Assembly: GCF_004364165.1 (NCBI RefSeq)
Contig: NZ_SOAY01000018.1
Span: 30,057-94,056, forward strand
Reading direction: 5' to 3'
Length of the DNA stretch: 64,000 bases
Source: Maribacter spongiicola
GTDB taxonomy: Bacteria > Bacteroidota > Bacteroidia > Flavobacteriales > Flavobacteriaceae
The position numbers and the translations under genes were made by a program. Positions within the stretch are counted from its first letter, which is position 1. Every line of letters starts with the position of its first letter. Shown in pieces: positions 17,113 through 26,108 of the stretch. The notes under the pieces are model-generated. The model saw only the letters and a program-made list of their open reading frames with translations, was not told the DNA's origin and ran no database searches.

Positions 17113-18486
17113 ATGAAAAAAACGGTAGTCATAAATGTAGTTGGTTTAACAAAGCGATTGATAGGTGAGCATACTCCGTTTATAAAATCATTTTTAGAAA
17201 AAGGTCAAACATCATACATAGAACCTGTTTTGCCAGGTGTAACCTGTGCCGTGCAATCTACCTATGTAACAGGGAAATGGCCGTCAGAGCATGGTATTGT
17301 TGGTAATGGCTGGTATTTTAAAGATGAATGCGAAGTCAAGTTCTGGCGACAATCAAATAAACTGGTAGAGCAACCAAAAATATGGGATGATTTAAAAGAG
17401 CAACATCCTAATTTTACTTGTGCCAATCATTTTTGGTGGTATAATATGTACAGCAATGTAGATTATAGCCTTACGCCAAGACCTAATTATTTAGCAGACG
17501 GAAGAAAAATTCCAGATGTATATTCTTTTCCGGCTGAGTTGCGAGACGATATGCAAAAAGCATTAGGTACTTTTCCGTTATTTGAGTTTTGGGGACCTAA
17601 AACAACTATCAATTCTTCTAAATGGATAGCTGATGCCGCTTTATTGACGGATAAAAAACACAATCCAGATTTAACCTTTATTTACCTTCCGCATTTAGAT
17701 TATAATCTGCAGCGATATGGTCTAGATTTCAAGGTGATTTCAAAAGACCTAAATGAAATTGATGCTGTAGTAGAAGAATTGGTACAACACTATGAAGCGT
17801 TAGAAACTAGAGTAATACTGCTTTCTGAATACGGAATTACAAATGTAAATAGACCAATTCATCTCAATCGTGTATTAAGAAAAGAGGGAATGCTGGCCAT
17901 TCGTGAAGAGCGAGGTTTAGAACTTTTAGATGCAGGTGCTAGTGATGTGTTTGCAGTTGCAGACCACCAAATTGCGCATGTGTATTGCAAGAATGAGCAG
18001 AATATTGAACGTGTTGCAGCCTTGATAAAAACTGTAGAAGGAGTCGAGAAAGTACTTTATGGGGATGATTTGAAAACGTATCATATGGATCATGAACGTT
18101 GTGGTGATATTGTAGTAGTAGCTGATAAAGATTCTTGGTTTACTTATTACTTCTGGCTAGATGATGCAAAGGCACCAGATTATGCAAGAATGGTAGATAT
18201 TCATAAAAAGCCAGGTTATGATCCGGTTGAAATGTTGACAGATCCAAAAGATAAATTGGTAATGGCAAAAGTAGTGGGTAAGCTACTTAAGAAAAAAATG
18301 GGTTTTAGAACGGTCATGAATATTATACCAATTGATGCTACTTTGATAAAAGGTTCTCACGGTCGTTTAACAGAAGATGAGGAAGATTTTCCAATCTTTA
18401 TAAGTAATCATGTAACTGGTGATAACGATCAGAGAATTAGTGCAGTACAAGTGCGTGATCTTATTGAAGATCACCTATTAAACTAA
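17113..18486 (+). CDS. eboF: EboF, alkaline-phosphatase-superfamily phosphodiesterase
   Basis: 457 residues. Type I phosphodiesterase/nucleotide pyrophosphatase fold: PGVTCAVQSTYVTGKWPSEHGIVGNGW contains the Thr nucleophile region and HG metal site (segment at residues 44-70), LPHLDYNLQRYG the second metal site, and GSHGRL the late His. No signal peptide, so it should act in the cytoplasm. It could release a phosphate or nucleotide from the ebo intermediate. The next gene (TMEM220-like) begins six bases later. Confidence 0.87.
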   Translation: MKKTVVINVVGLTKRLIGEHTPFIKSFLEKGQTSYIEPVLPGVTCAVQSTYVTGKWPSEHGIVGNGWYFKDECEVKFWRQSNKLVEQPKIWDDLKEQHPNFTCANHFWWYNMYSNVDYSLTPRPNYLADGRKIPDVYSFPAELRDDMQKALGTFPLFEFWGPKTTINSSKWIADAALLTDKKHNPDLTFIYLPHLDYNLQRYGLDFKVISKDLNEIDAVVEELVQHYEALETRVILLSEYGITNVNRPIHLNRVLRKEGMLAIREERGLELLDAGASDVFAVADHQIAHVYCKNEQNIERVAALIKTVEGVEKVLYGDDLKTYHMDHERCGDIVVVADKDSWFTYYFWLDDAKAPDYARMVDIHKKPGYDPVEMLTDPKDKLVMAKVVGKLLKKKMGFRTVMNIIPIDATLIKGSHGRLTEDEEDFPIFISNHVTGDNDQRISAVQVRDLIEDHLLN

Positions 18487-18492
18487 ATTTAA

Positions 18493-18840
18493 ATGAATCT
18501 ATTATTTAAGATATTAGGCTATATTTTTGCATTATTATTTACTGTGGGTGCAGTCTTGCAGTACAATGATCCAGACTCGTTACATTGGATTGTCATTTAC
18601 GGTGTTGCTGCTTTAATATCTCTATTATTCGCGTTAAATAAGATAGGGTCTATTGTGCCGTTGGTTTTAGGAGTGCTTTCGTTTATTGGCTTTGTATATC
18701 TATATCCTTCAGATTTTCAAGGATTCGATTTAAATGATGGAGACATTGTTACCGTAGAATTAGGTAGGGAAGCTTTCGGACTTCTAATAATTTCAATAGT
18801 GCTATTGGTGTTTGCTTTTCGGAGCAAGAAAAAGTTATAA
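18493..18840 (+). CDS. TMEM220-like small membrane protein
   Basis: 115 residues, four probable transmembrane helices, with the conserved VLQYNDPDSLHW motif near residue 25 that defines the transmembrane family 220. Cytoplasmic basic tail RSKKKL. Function unknown. It follows eboF by six bases and is likely co-transcribed with the ebo genes; its 3' end overlaps the convergent dnaX by 6 bp. Confidence 0.82.
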   Translation: MNLLFKILGYIFALLFTVGAVLQYNDPDSLHWIVIYGVAALISLLFALNKIGSIVPLVLGVLSFIGFVYLYPSDFQGFDLNDGDIVTVELGREAFGLLIISIVLLVFAFRSKKKL

Positions 18841-20685
18841 GAATAAATCGAATTCCTGTCTCAATAAATCAATAACGGGATTCTTCTCTCTTAATTTCTC
18901 GTATTTCTCTTCAGGCGTAAATGCAAATTTGGTTGATGTAGTTTCATTTACCGTGATATTTAAATGAACAAAGTGGTTGTTCAATTTAGCACGTAAATAC
19001 TCCATCAATTCGAACTGTTCGCGCTCGATTTCCTTTTTCATTGTACCGTTAGGAAGCTCTAAATGAATAGCAAAGCCTTCTTTCAATTTAGGAATATCTG
19101 AATGTAGGTTAGAAGCTAGGATTTTTTGACCCTTCTTATCTATAATTTCTATAAAATCTGCCCAATGTTTACGAAGTTCTTCTTCTGTAAATGGTTCTTT
19201 AGGTAAGTTGTTTTCATCAATAACAACCTCAATCTTGTTCAGTTCGTGCTGTTTCTTTGCATTTAAGCTAGAAATTGAAAGTCCGGAAACCCTTTTAGTA
19301 GGGCGATTTATAATCGGCTTTTTAACACCAGTACTAGCTTCTGATGTGGTTGACTTTTCTGTATTTTGTTGAGGTTCTTTGGTTTTTACCGGTATAACTG
19401 GAGTATTTGCTTGTGTTTGGGCTTGTTTAGATTCAATTGCAGTTTCTGTAATTTTATTACCGGTAACTGTCTGTTTTGGGGCTTCTGTATTTGTTACTGC
19501 CTGTTGATTTCCAATTACAGTTTTAGTCTCAGATCGCTTTTTTGGTGCTTGATTATAAAACGCTGAAGGAGCAATGAAATCAATAGTCTTATTGTTAAGA
19601 GCTACGGATTCAGGATTTTTTTTTTCTCCATCAAAATTGATAGAGGCAAGTTTCATAAGCGTTAATTCAACAAGTAAGCGTTGATTTTTACTTGTTTTAT
19701 ATTTTAAATCGCAGTCGTTTGAAATTTCCAGGCCTTGTAATAAAAAGGAGGGAGCGGTCTTTTTACTTTGATCTCTATATAATTGTTGGGCTGCTTCGCC
19801 AACTTCTAGTAAGTTAATCGTATCAGGATGCTGGCATACCATTAAATCTCTAAAATGAGAAGCTAATCCAGATATAAAGTGGTGTCCGTCAAAACCAAGT
19901 GATAGGGTTTTGTTGAACAACAATAATAACCCTGGTATGTTATGTTCTAATATTAAGTCTGTGGCCTCAAAATAAGTATCGTAGTCTAAGACATTTAAAT
20001 TTTCGGTAACCGCTTTACGTGTAAGCTCAGAACCTGAAAAACTAACAACTCTATCAAAAATAGATAAGGCATCTCGCATGGCGCCATCTGCCTTTTGGGC
20101 AATGATGTGCAATGCATCTTCTTCAGCATTTATGCCTTGGTTTTCAGCAATATACTTTAAATATTCAGCAGCATCTTTAACCGTAATCCTTTTGAAATCA
20201 AAAATTTGACATCTAGATAGAATTGTTGGTATAATCTTATGCTTCTCTGTAGTCGCTAATATGAAAATCGCATGCTTTGGTGGCTCTTCTAACGTTTTTA
20301 GAAATGCGTTGAAAGCAGACTGAGACAACATATGTACCTCATCAATAATATATACTTTGTATTTACCAACCTGTGGTGGTATACGAACTTGATCAATTAG
20401 ATTACGAATATCATCGACCGAGTTGTTAGAAGCGGCATCAAGCTCAAAAATATTGAAAGCGAAATCTTCGTCTTCTTGTTCGGTGCCATCGGAATTTATC
20501 TGTTTTGCCAAAATACGGGCGCAGGTAGTTTTACCAACACCTCTTGGTCCGCAGAATAATAAAGCTTGTGCAAGGTGATTTTGGTCTATTGCATTTTGTA
20601 ACGTATTGGTTATAGACTGCTGACCCACAACATCTTTAAATGTCTGGGGTCTATATTTTCTGGCCGATACAATAAATGGTTCCAA
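18835..20685 (-). CDS. dnaX: DNA polymerase III subunit gamma/tau (TTG start)
   Basis: 616 residues. Clamp-loader AAA+ module with Walker A GPRGVGKT (46-53), Walker B IIDEVHML near 117, and SRC sensor-like motif LSRCQIFDFKR; then a low-complexity Gln/Thr/Lys linker (about 375-465) and a C-terminal tau-like domain. The four-Cys zinc module usually inserted after Walker A is absent and replaced by SDGTEQEDED. The start is TTG at 20685: upstream in-frame codons run past the -7 box and no ATG lies nearby. Loads the sliding clamp in replication. Confidence 0.95.
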   Translation of the reverse strand: MEPFIVSARKYRPQTFKDVVGQQSITNTLQNAIDQNHLAQALLFCGPRGVGKTTCARILAKQINSDGTEQEDEDFAFNIFELDAASNNSVDDIRNLIDQVRIPPQVGKYKVYIIDEVHMLSQSAFNAFLKTLEEPPKHAIFILATTEKHKIIPTILSRCQIFDFKRITVKDAAEYLKYIAENQGINAEEDALHIIAQKADGAMRDALSIFDRVVSFSGSELTRKAVTENLNVLDYDTYFEATDLILEHNIPGLLLLFNKTLSLGFDGHHFISGLASHFRDLMVCQHPDTINLLEVGEAAQQLYRDQSKKTAPSFLLQGLEISNDCDLKYKTSKNQRLLVELTLMKLASINFDGEKKNPESVALNNKTIDFIAPSAFYNQAPKKRSETKTVIGNQQAVTNTEAPKQTVTGNKITETAIESKQAQTQANTPVIPVKTKEPQQNTEKSTTSEASTGVKKPIINRPTKRVSGLSISSLNAKKQHELNKIEVVIDENNLPKEPFTEEELRKHWADFIEIIDKKGQKILASNLHSDIPKLKEGFAIHLELPNGTMKKEIEREQFELMEYLRAKLNNHFVHLNITVNETTSTKFAFTPEEKYEKLREKNPVIDLLRQEFDLFL

Positions 20686-20710
20686 AATACTATCTCTGAT
20701 TAAACTTATA

Positions 20711-20718
20711 CAAATATA
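20711..20718 (-). promoter_or_regulatory. Candidate -7 element for dnaX
   Basis: Minus-strand TATATTTG matches TAnnTTTG, 25 bp before the TTG start, which supports that start codon. The -33 region is weak. A 6-bp inverted repeat AATTCT/AGAATT with a 4-nt loop lies just upstream at 20731-20746. Confidence 0.5.
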
Positions 20719-20783
20719 AATATAGCCTTTAATTCTAACGAGAATTAAGAAAAGAGATCATCCTTAGTTATCAACAATTGCAG

Positions 20784-20791
20784 TACATTTG
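20784..20791 (+). promoter_or_regulatory. Candidate -7 element for rnpB
   Basis: TACATTTG matches TAnnTTTG exactly. The 5' strand of the terminal helix of RNase P RNA begins about 6 bp downstream (20797), the distance expected between a -7 box and a transcription start. Confidence 0.6.
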
Positions 20792-20793
20792 CG

Positions 20794-21099
20794 CTTAGCA
20801 GGCCACCTTATCGCTGCCAATAAATTGGGAGAGGAAAGTCTGGACACCATAGTGCAGTATAGCGGGTAACGCCCGTCCGCAGAGATGTGAGGACAAGTGC
20901 AACAGAAAGCAAGTACAGTTCGGCTGTAGTGAAACCAGGTAAACTCTATACGGTGAAACGTCATGTAAATCGGTGTTTGAGGGCTGCACGCCCAAGCCGA
21001 AGGGTAGGCGGTTCGAGCTCTGGGGTAACCCTTTGCCTAGATAAATGATAAGGAATTCTGATTTTTCAGAATACAGAATCCGGCTTATGGCCTGCTTTT
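20794..21099 (+). ncRNA. rnpB: RNase P RNA (bacterial type A)
   Basis: Terminal P1 helix AGCAGGCC (20797-20804) pairs with GGCCTGCT (21089-21096), followed by a T run that also ends transcription. Universally conserved RNase P core blocks are present in order: GAGGAAAGTC with downstream GGACACC, the ACAGAAA block, GTGAAACCAGGTAAACTC, and AGATAAATGAT. Length about 300 nt fits type A. Catalytic subunit for tRNA 5' maturation. It is divergent from dnaX. Ends are approximate to a few bases. Confidence 0.95.
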
Positions 21100-21140
21100 T
21101 TAAATATTAATATAAACCAAGATTAAAGACACGGAATTAA

Positions 21141-21159
21141 TTCTGAGCGTAGTCGAAAG
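21141..21159. repeat. Short dispersed intergenic repeat fragment (putative)
   Basis: TTCTGAGCGTAGTCGAAAG, preceded by the palindrome GAATTAATTC, lies between rnpB and rsmD. It resembles a short element (TTCGACTACGCTCAGAA on the other strand) that I recall as common in intergenic DNA of this phylum. Only this copy was noticed in the window. Confidence 0.35.
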
Positions 21160-21201
21160 TTTTTTTGCATTGTTAAATGCTAAATCAATATTTTTTGAAT
21201 A

Positions 21202-21738
21202 TTATTTCTCAAAGAAACTAAAAACACTACCGCCGTATTTTCTAGAGTTTTTATAATGAGGAAACTCGGCTAGGCTAGTACGGTTAGAATGTTCAATAAT
21301 TAGAACTCCGTCTTCTAATAGAATTTCATTTTCAAAAATTAATTCTGGCAATTTTTCGAAATCAGTTAGCTCCATATCGTAAAATGGATCAGCAAAAATG
21401 ATATCAAATTTTTCTGTATTTCGTTGTAGAAAGCTAAAAACATCACTTTTTAATGTACGAATATTCATGTCTAACATTTCAACTGTTTTGTCTATGAATT
21501 CTATGCATCCAGCGTCTGCATCTATAGCTAGAACATCATCAACACCTCTAGAAGAGAATTCGTAACTTATATTACCGGTACCGGCAAAAAGGTCAAGAAC
21601 TTTAAGGTCAGGAAAATAGTAGCTATTATTTAAAATATTAAACAGACTCTCTTTGGCCATATCTTTTGTAGGCCTTACAGGTAGTTTTTTTGGAGCCATT
21701 AAATGACGTCCTTTATGTTTTCCTGATATTATTCGCAT
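21202..21738 (-). CDS. rsmD: 16S rRNA (guanine966-N2)-methyltransferase
   Basis: 178 residues. SAM-binding motif DLFAGTG at 49-55 and catalytic motif IV as DPFY at 117-120 (commonly DPPY). N-terminal RIISGKHKGRHL and VRPTKDMAKESLFNIL are RsmD hallmarks. Methylates N2 of G966 of 16S rRNA in the assembled small subunit. Its ATG shares one base with the stop of the DUF3822 gene upstream (TAATG). Confidence 0.95.
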   Translation of the reverse strand: MRIISGKHKGRHLMAPKKLPVRPTKDMAKESLFNILNNSYYFPDLKVLDLFAGTGNISYEFSSRGVDDVLAIDADAGCIEFIDKTVEMLDMNIRTLKSDVFSFLQRNTEKFDIIFADPFYDMELTDFEKLPELIFENEILLEDGVLIIEHSNRTSLAEFPHYKNSRKYGGSVFSFFEK

Positions 21739-22574
21739 TATATAGTGTTAATAAGGGTAAAGTCTATTGTGCTAGTTGAAGTTTCGCCAAGTTTAAACAA
21801 TTTAGAAGATGATGGCTCAAAAATGCTGATATTTTGAATGTATTTATAGCATAGTTGATATATTTCATCGTCTTCTTCGATTTCTCCAAATAGTTTAACA
21901 AGAACGGTCTTAGGGTCTAATTCTAACTGCTCTAAAACAAATAACAAATAGTAGACGAAATCTTCTTTCGTGTTGTACTTAAAGCTGTTGTATAGTAGTA
22001 GTTTGCGCTGGTTTAAAACTGTTATATCTAATTGATTTTTATTGACATGGGCAAAACAAGTTATCTCTTGATTTTGTGTTTGGTTATTTAGCAAAGACTG
22101 CAGTAAAACGGTGCCATTATGCATGAAATCGAATACACCAAAAAGATCGTAGATGTAATTGTTGATATTTACGTAGGGTACGTAAACATTGACTAAATCA
22201 TGATTCTCTACTTCGTCATAAGCTAAAACATCATTTGCCAAAACCTTAGTATTGAATTTAAGGTATTCATTGAGGTTATTCGGATTGAATAAAGATTTAG
22301 GTACTAGTCCGAAAAGAGTGTTTCTATGAACAGTAACAACTTCATCAAACTGCATATTTTCTATATCATGCTTTTGAAATAGTTTTTCCAATTCATCTTT
22401 GACGGTCATTGGGTTTTTTTCATCAGAAAAATCCACTTTGTCAGAAATCAATAATTTTTGTGACACAGTATCTGCTACACAAAAAGAAAGTCCATTCAAG
22501 CTAACCTGAATGGACAATTTCTTAAAATTTTTATCCGCTATATTTAAGCTACTATTTTTTTTCTTTTTTGTCAT
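21738..22574 (-). CDS. DUF3822 family protein
   Basis: 278 residues, soluble. Sequence features such as LSFCVADT, VVTVHRNTLFGLVPKSLF and ENHDLVNVYVPYVNINNY match DUF3822, a Bacteroidota family with an actin-like/ASKHA flavour and no assigned function. It overlaps the upstream gene by 23 bp and is coupled to rsmD, an arrangement consistent with a conserved gene set around ribosome modification; its role is not known. Confidence 0.82.
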   Translation of the reverse strand: MTKKKKNSSLNIADKNFKKLSIQVSLNGLSFCVADTVSQKLLISDKVDFSDEKNPMTVKDELEKLFQKHDIENMQFDEVVTVHRNTLFGLVPKSLFNPNNLNEYLKFNTKVLANDVLAYDEVENHDLVNVYVPYVNINNYIYDLFGVFDFMHNGTVLLQSLLNNQTQNQEITCFAHVNKNQLDITVLNQRKLLLYNSFKYNTKEDFVYYLLFVLEQLELDPKTVLVKLFGEIEEDDEIYQLCYKYIQNISIFEPSSSKLFKLGETSTSTIDFTLINTI

Positions 22575-23202
22575 AAATAGGAGGCCAGTTACCGCTAGTA
22601 CTTACGTCTACTAAAGAACCAACATATATTGAAGGTCCGTTAACTTCTTCTACACTTAATGCAGCTTTTTCACGAGCTAATAAATCTTTCGGCTGGTCGT
22701 AAAGAACAACATCTTTATCAACTTTAGCTTCGAAAACCGGAGCTTTATAGCCACTCTTTTCTACAAATGCAGCTTTCATTGTAAATTTCTCACCGTTTAC
22801 AGCTGTAGGTACATCCATTAATGTCTTGTATCTATTGTCTGTTTTGAAAAGTGAATCTTTTACAGAAACAGTACCTAAGGTGTCAATAATCTTTACTTCT
22901 TTCAGCAAATCGATACCAAATGCCTTATCAAATTCCATATAAGAAGAATCTCTTTGCTGCGTTATAACGTATTTACCGGTGTCGATAAAACGAATAAGGC
23001 TATTAAAGTCATTCGCATATTTACCATTAACGGTTTTGTATGCTTCTTGAGAATTTCTAATATCTTTTAATTTGGCAACTACTTGCGAAAAACGTTCTTC
23101 TTTTACCTCTTTAAATTTAATTGGTCCGGTAATGGAATTATAAATAAGGTAAGCAAAAGCGATACATCCAATCCAAAGTAAAATTTGTATAATGGTTTTC
23201 AT
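22552..23202 (-). CDS. Membrane-anchored protein of unknown function
   Basis: 216 residues. One N-terminal hydrophobic anchor (residues 3-22) followed by KLKDIRNSQEAYKTVNGKYA (a pseudopilin-like helix pattern) and a long beta-rich soluble region, presumably periplasmic. No family could be named. The C-terminal YDKKEKK is encoded in an A/G-rich tract overlapping the next gene start by 23 bp. First gene of a run with DUF3822 and rsmD. Confidence 0.75.
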   Translation of the reverse strand: MKTIIQILLWIGCIAFAYLIYNSITGPIKFKEVKEERFSQVVAKLKDIRNSQEAYKTVNGKYANDFNSLIRFIDTGKYVITQQRDSSYMEFDKAFGIDLLKEVKIIDTLGTVSVKDSLFKTDNRYKTLMDVPTAVNGEKFTMKAAFVEKSGYKAPVFEAKVDKDVVLYDQPKDLLAREKAALSVEEVNGPSIYVGSLVDVSTSGNWPPIYDKKEKK

Positions 23203-23235
23203 TTCGTATGTGTTATTTTTATTTAGTGGTCTTCA

Positions 23236-23243
23236 CAAATCTA
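23236..23243 (-). promoter_or_regulatory. Candidate -7 element for the 22.5-kb hypothetical/DUF3822/rsmD run
   Basis: Minus-strand TAGATTTG matches TAnnTTTG with TTTT 18 bp upstream. It lies 34 bp before the ATG at 23202. Confidence 0.5.
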
Positions 23244-23288
23244 CAATTTTTTTTTAATCGTAAAAGTTTTTAGGCTAAAAATCATCTT

Positions 23289-23296
23289 TATCTTTG
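23289..23296 (+). promoter_or_regulatory. Candidate -7 element for the RecD-like gene
   Basis: TATCTTTG matches TAnnTTTG with TTTT 18 bp upstream (23267-23270). It lies only 7 bp before the ATG at 23304, so the mRNA would be almost leaderless if this box is used. Confidence 0.35.
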
Positions 23297-23303
23297 AAGG
23301 CAC

Positions 23304-24737
23304 ATGAAACCAACAACTCCTGCATCATTCTATAGTATACTAGAAACTAAATTTCCACACATACCAACTGCCACACAATCAGTGGCTTTGCAAAAATTGG
23401 CAGAGTTTACGCTCTCTTCTGTTAAAGATGAAGTTTTTTTATTAAAAGGTTATGCCGGTACAGGTAAAACTACCTTAATTGGTACTTTGGTCAACAGTTT
23501 ATGGAAAGTTCAGAAGAAAGCTGTGCTTATGGCACCTACTGGTAGGGCTGCAAAAGTGATGTCGAATTATTCAAAAACGCAGGCATTTACTATCCATAGA
23601 AAAATATATTTTCCGAAGAAACAAAGTGGTGGTGGAATTCAGTTTGTTTTAGCACCCAATAAACATAGAGATACATTATTTATCGTCGATGAAGCATCTA
23701 TGATACCAGATACTGCCGCTGATTCTAAATTATTCGAAAACGGTTCTTTATTAGATGATTTAATGATGTTCGTGTATTCTGGGCACAAATGTAAGTTGTT
23801 ATTAATAGGAGATACAGCGCAATTACCACCCGTGCATTTGGTGTTGAGTCCCGCTTTAGATGGTGATAAACTATCGTTGAACTATAATAAAGAAGTGGTT
23901 CGTTTAGAATTGAATGAAGTAGTAAGGCAAGCAGGCGATTCAGGAATTTTGGCAAATGCAACCTTATTAAGGGAGCAATTACAAAGTGATTTCTTTGAAG
24001 ATTTCAAATTTGATGTCGATCCCTTCACCGATATAGTGCGATTAATAGATGGTAACGAAATACAAGAAGCCATAGATAGTTCATATTCAGAAAATGGAAA
24101 AGAAGAAACTGCATTTATAGTACGATCTAATAAACGAGCAAATCTTTACAATCAAAATATTAGAGAGCGAATTTTATTTTTAGAGAATGATATTGCAGTA
24201 GGCGATTTTATGATGGTGGTGAAGAACAACTACTATTGGTTAAAGCCAAGCACAGAAGCTGGTTTTATTGCAAACGGAGATATTATAGAGATTTTAGAAA
24301 TATTTGACATCAAGGAAATTTTCACCTTTAAGTTTGCCGAGGTTAAGGTGAAAATGGTCGATTATCCTAATATGCCACCTTTTGAAACTGTTTTATTGTT
24401 AGATACCATTACTGCAGAATCTCCGTCCTTATCATATGAAGATGGTAATAGGTTGTATCAAGAGGTTATGAAAGACTTTGCACATGAAAGTTCTAAGTAC
24501 AAGAAATTTTTGGGGGTTAAGAATAATAAGTACTTCAATGGCTTACAGGTGAAATTCTCATACGCAATAACCTGTCATAAATCTCAGGGGGGGCAGTGGG
24601 ATACTGTTTTTATAGAACAGCCTTATTTGCCCAATGGTATAGATAAAGAATACTTAAGATGGTTGTATACAGCAGTTACAAGGGCAAAAAGCAAGTTGTA
24701 CCTTATAGGTTTTAAAGATGATTTTTTTCTTGATTAA
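23304..24737 (+). CDS. RecD-like superfamily 1 DNA helicase
   Basis: 477 residues. Walker A in GYAGTGKTT (49-57), Walker B VDEASMI, and late helicase motifs SYAITCHKSQGGQWD and LYTAVTRAK, the order found in RecD2/exonuclease V alpha-type SF1 helicases. Shorter than RecD2 (about 720 residues) and lacking its N-terminal extension. Likely a 5'-3' DNA helicase in repair or recombination; no recB/recC neighbour. Confidence 0.9.
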   Translation: MKPTTPASFYSILETKFPHIPTATQSVALQKLAEFTLSSVKDEVFLLKGYAGTGKTTLIGTLVNSLWKVQKKAVLMAPTGRAAKVMSNYSKTQAFTIHRKIYFPKKQSGGGIQFVLAPNKHRDTLFIVDEASMIPDTAADSKLFENGSLLDDLMMFVYSGHKCKLLLIGDTAQLPPVHLVLSPALDGDKLSLNYNKEVVRLELNEVVRQAGDSGILANATLLREQLQSDFFEDFKFDVDPFTDIVRLIDGNEIQEAIDSSYSENGKEETAFIVRSNKRANLYNQNIRERILFLENDIAVGDFMMVVKNNYYWLKPSTEAGFIANGDIIEILEIFDIKEIFTFKFAEVKVKMVDYPNMPPFETVLLLDTITAESPSLSYEDGNRLYQEVMKDFAHESSKYKKFLGVKNNKYFNGLQVKFSYAITCHKSQGGQWDTVFIEQPYLPNGIDKEYLRWLYTAVTRAKSKLYLIGFKDDFFLD

Positions 24738-24798
24738 GAAAAGGTTATTTTAGTAATTATTGATATAGGAAAGAATTTTTTCTAATTGTAAATTGAAT

Positions 24799-25368
24799 AT
24801 GACAACCGATACAGTTTTAAGTATTTTTTTAGGAATAGGATTAGCAGCATCTGTAGGATTTAGAGTTTTTCTACCTTTATTTGCACTAAGTCTGGCATCA
24901 TATTTTGGAGTATGGGAACTGAATGATAATTGGCAATGGATAGGCAGTTTAGTAGCGGTTTTAACTTTAGGCGTTGCAACATTATTAGAAATATTTGCTT
25001 ATTTCATCCCTTGGTTCGATAATTTATTAGATAGTATAGCGGTGCCTTTAGCAGCAATAGCAGGCACTGCAGTTATGGTCTCAACAGTAGCAGATTTAGA
25101 TCCGGTAATAACTTGGTCTTTGGCAATAATAGCCGGTGGAGGTACTGCCACTGCGATAAAAGGAGCAGGGGCAACAGGTCGTTTGGCATCTACTGCAACT
25201 ACTGGTGGGTTGGCGAATCCGTTAATAACAACCGTAGAAACAGGTACGGCGGCAGTTGTGTCTGTAGCTTCAATATTTGCACCTATCTTAGCAGCGGTTT
25301 TGGTGATTATCATCTTAGTAATCATATTTAGGATATACAGAAGCTTACGACCAAAGGCAAAAACATAA
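24799..25368 (+). CDS. DUF4126 integral membrane protein
   Basis: 189 residues from the ATG at 24799 (a TTG at 24793 would add two). About five hydrophobic helices with Gly/Ala-rich segments, including GLAASVGFRVFLPLFALSLA and a GAGATGRLASTATTGGLANP loop, typical of DUF4126. No known function. Eleven bases before kdsB and co-oriented with it. Confidence 0.85.
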   Translation: MTTDTVLSIFLGIGLAASVGFRVFLPLFALSLASYFGVWELNDNWQWIGSLVAVLTLGVATLLEIFAYFIPWFDNLLDSIAVPLAAIAGTAVMVSTVADLDPVITWSLAIIAGGGTATAIKGAGATGRLASTATTGGLANPLITTVETGTAAVVSVASIFAPILAAVLVIIILVIIFRIYRSLRPKAKT

Positions 25369-25379
25369 AATTAAAATAG

Positions 25380-26108
25380 TTGAAAAAAATAGCAATGATA
25401 CCTGCCCGTTATGCGGCATCAAGATTTCCTGCAAAATTAATGCAAGATTTAGCTGGTAAACCGGTCATTTTAAGAACCTATCAAGCTGCAGTACATACTA
25501 AGTTATTTGACGAAGTATATGTGGTGACAGATAGCGATGTTATCTATAACACAATCATTAAAGCAGGTGGTTTGGCTATTATGAGTCAAAAAGAACATGA
25601 TTGTGGTAGTGATCGTATTGCAGAAGCTGTAATGCAGATGGATGTCGATATTATTGTAAATGTGCAAGGCGATGAGCCATTTACAGATAGAGAAAGCTTA
25701 GAAGGGGTAATGAAGGTTTTTGAAGATGATATTCATAAAGAAATTGATCTAGCCTCTCTAATGGTTAAAATTACGGATGAAGAAGAAATTAATAATCCGA
25801 ATACGGTAAAAGTAATAGTAGATAACAGAGATTTTGCATTGTATTTTTCTAGGTCACCGATACCTTACCCAAGAGCAAAAAGTGAGCAAACCATATATTA
25901 TAAGCATAAAGGTATTTACGCCTTTAGAAAAAGTGCGTTAGTGGATTTTCAGCGCTTGCCAATGCTACAATTAGAAGCAACTGAGAAAATTGAAGCCATA
26001 CGTTATTTAGAATATGGTAAGAAGATTAAAATGGTAGAAACGAATGTTCAGGGCATAGAAATAGATACTCCTGAGGACTTAAAGAAAGCTCAAGCGGCAT
26101 GGAAATAA
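25380..26108 (+). CDS. kdsB: CMP-Kdo synthetase (TTG start)
   Basis: 242 residues. Nucleotidyltransferase motif [13 protein letters not shown] (7-19), NVQGDEPF metal site, SRSPIPYPR and the C-terminal [10 protein letters not shown], as in KdsB. Activates Kdo as CMP-Kdo for lipid A glycosylation. The start is TTG at 25380; an ATG only five codons in would remove part of the first strand. Its 3' end overlaps the HAD gene by 10 bp. Confidence 0.94.
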   Translation: MKKIAMIPARYAASRFPAKLMQDLAGKPVILRTYQAAVHTKLFDEVYVVTDSDVIYNTIIKAGGLAIMSQKEHDCGSDRIAEAVMQMDVDIIVNVQGDEPFTDRESLEGVMKVFEDDIHKEIDLASLMVKITDEEEINNPNTVKVIVDNRDFALYFSRSPIPYPRAKSEQTIYYKHKGIYAFRKSALVDFQRLPMLQLEATEKIEAIRYLEYGKKIKMVETNVQGIEIDTPEDLKKAQAAWK

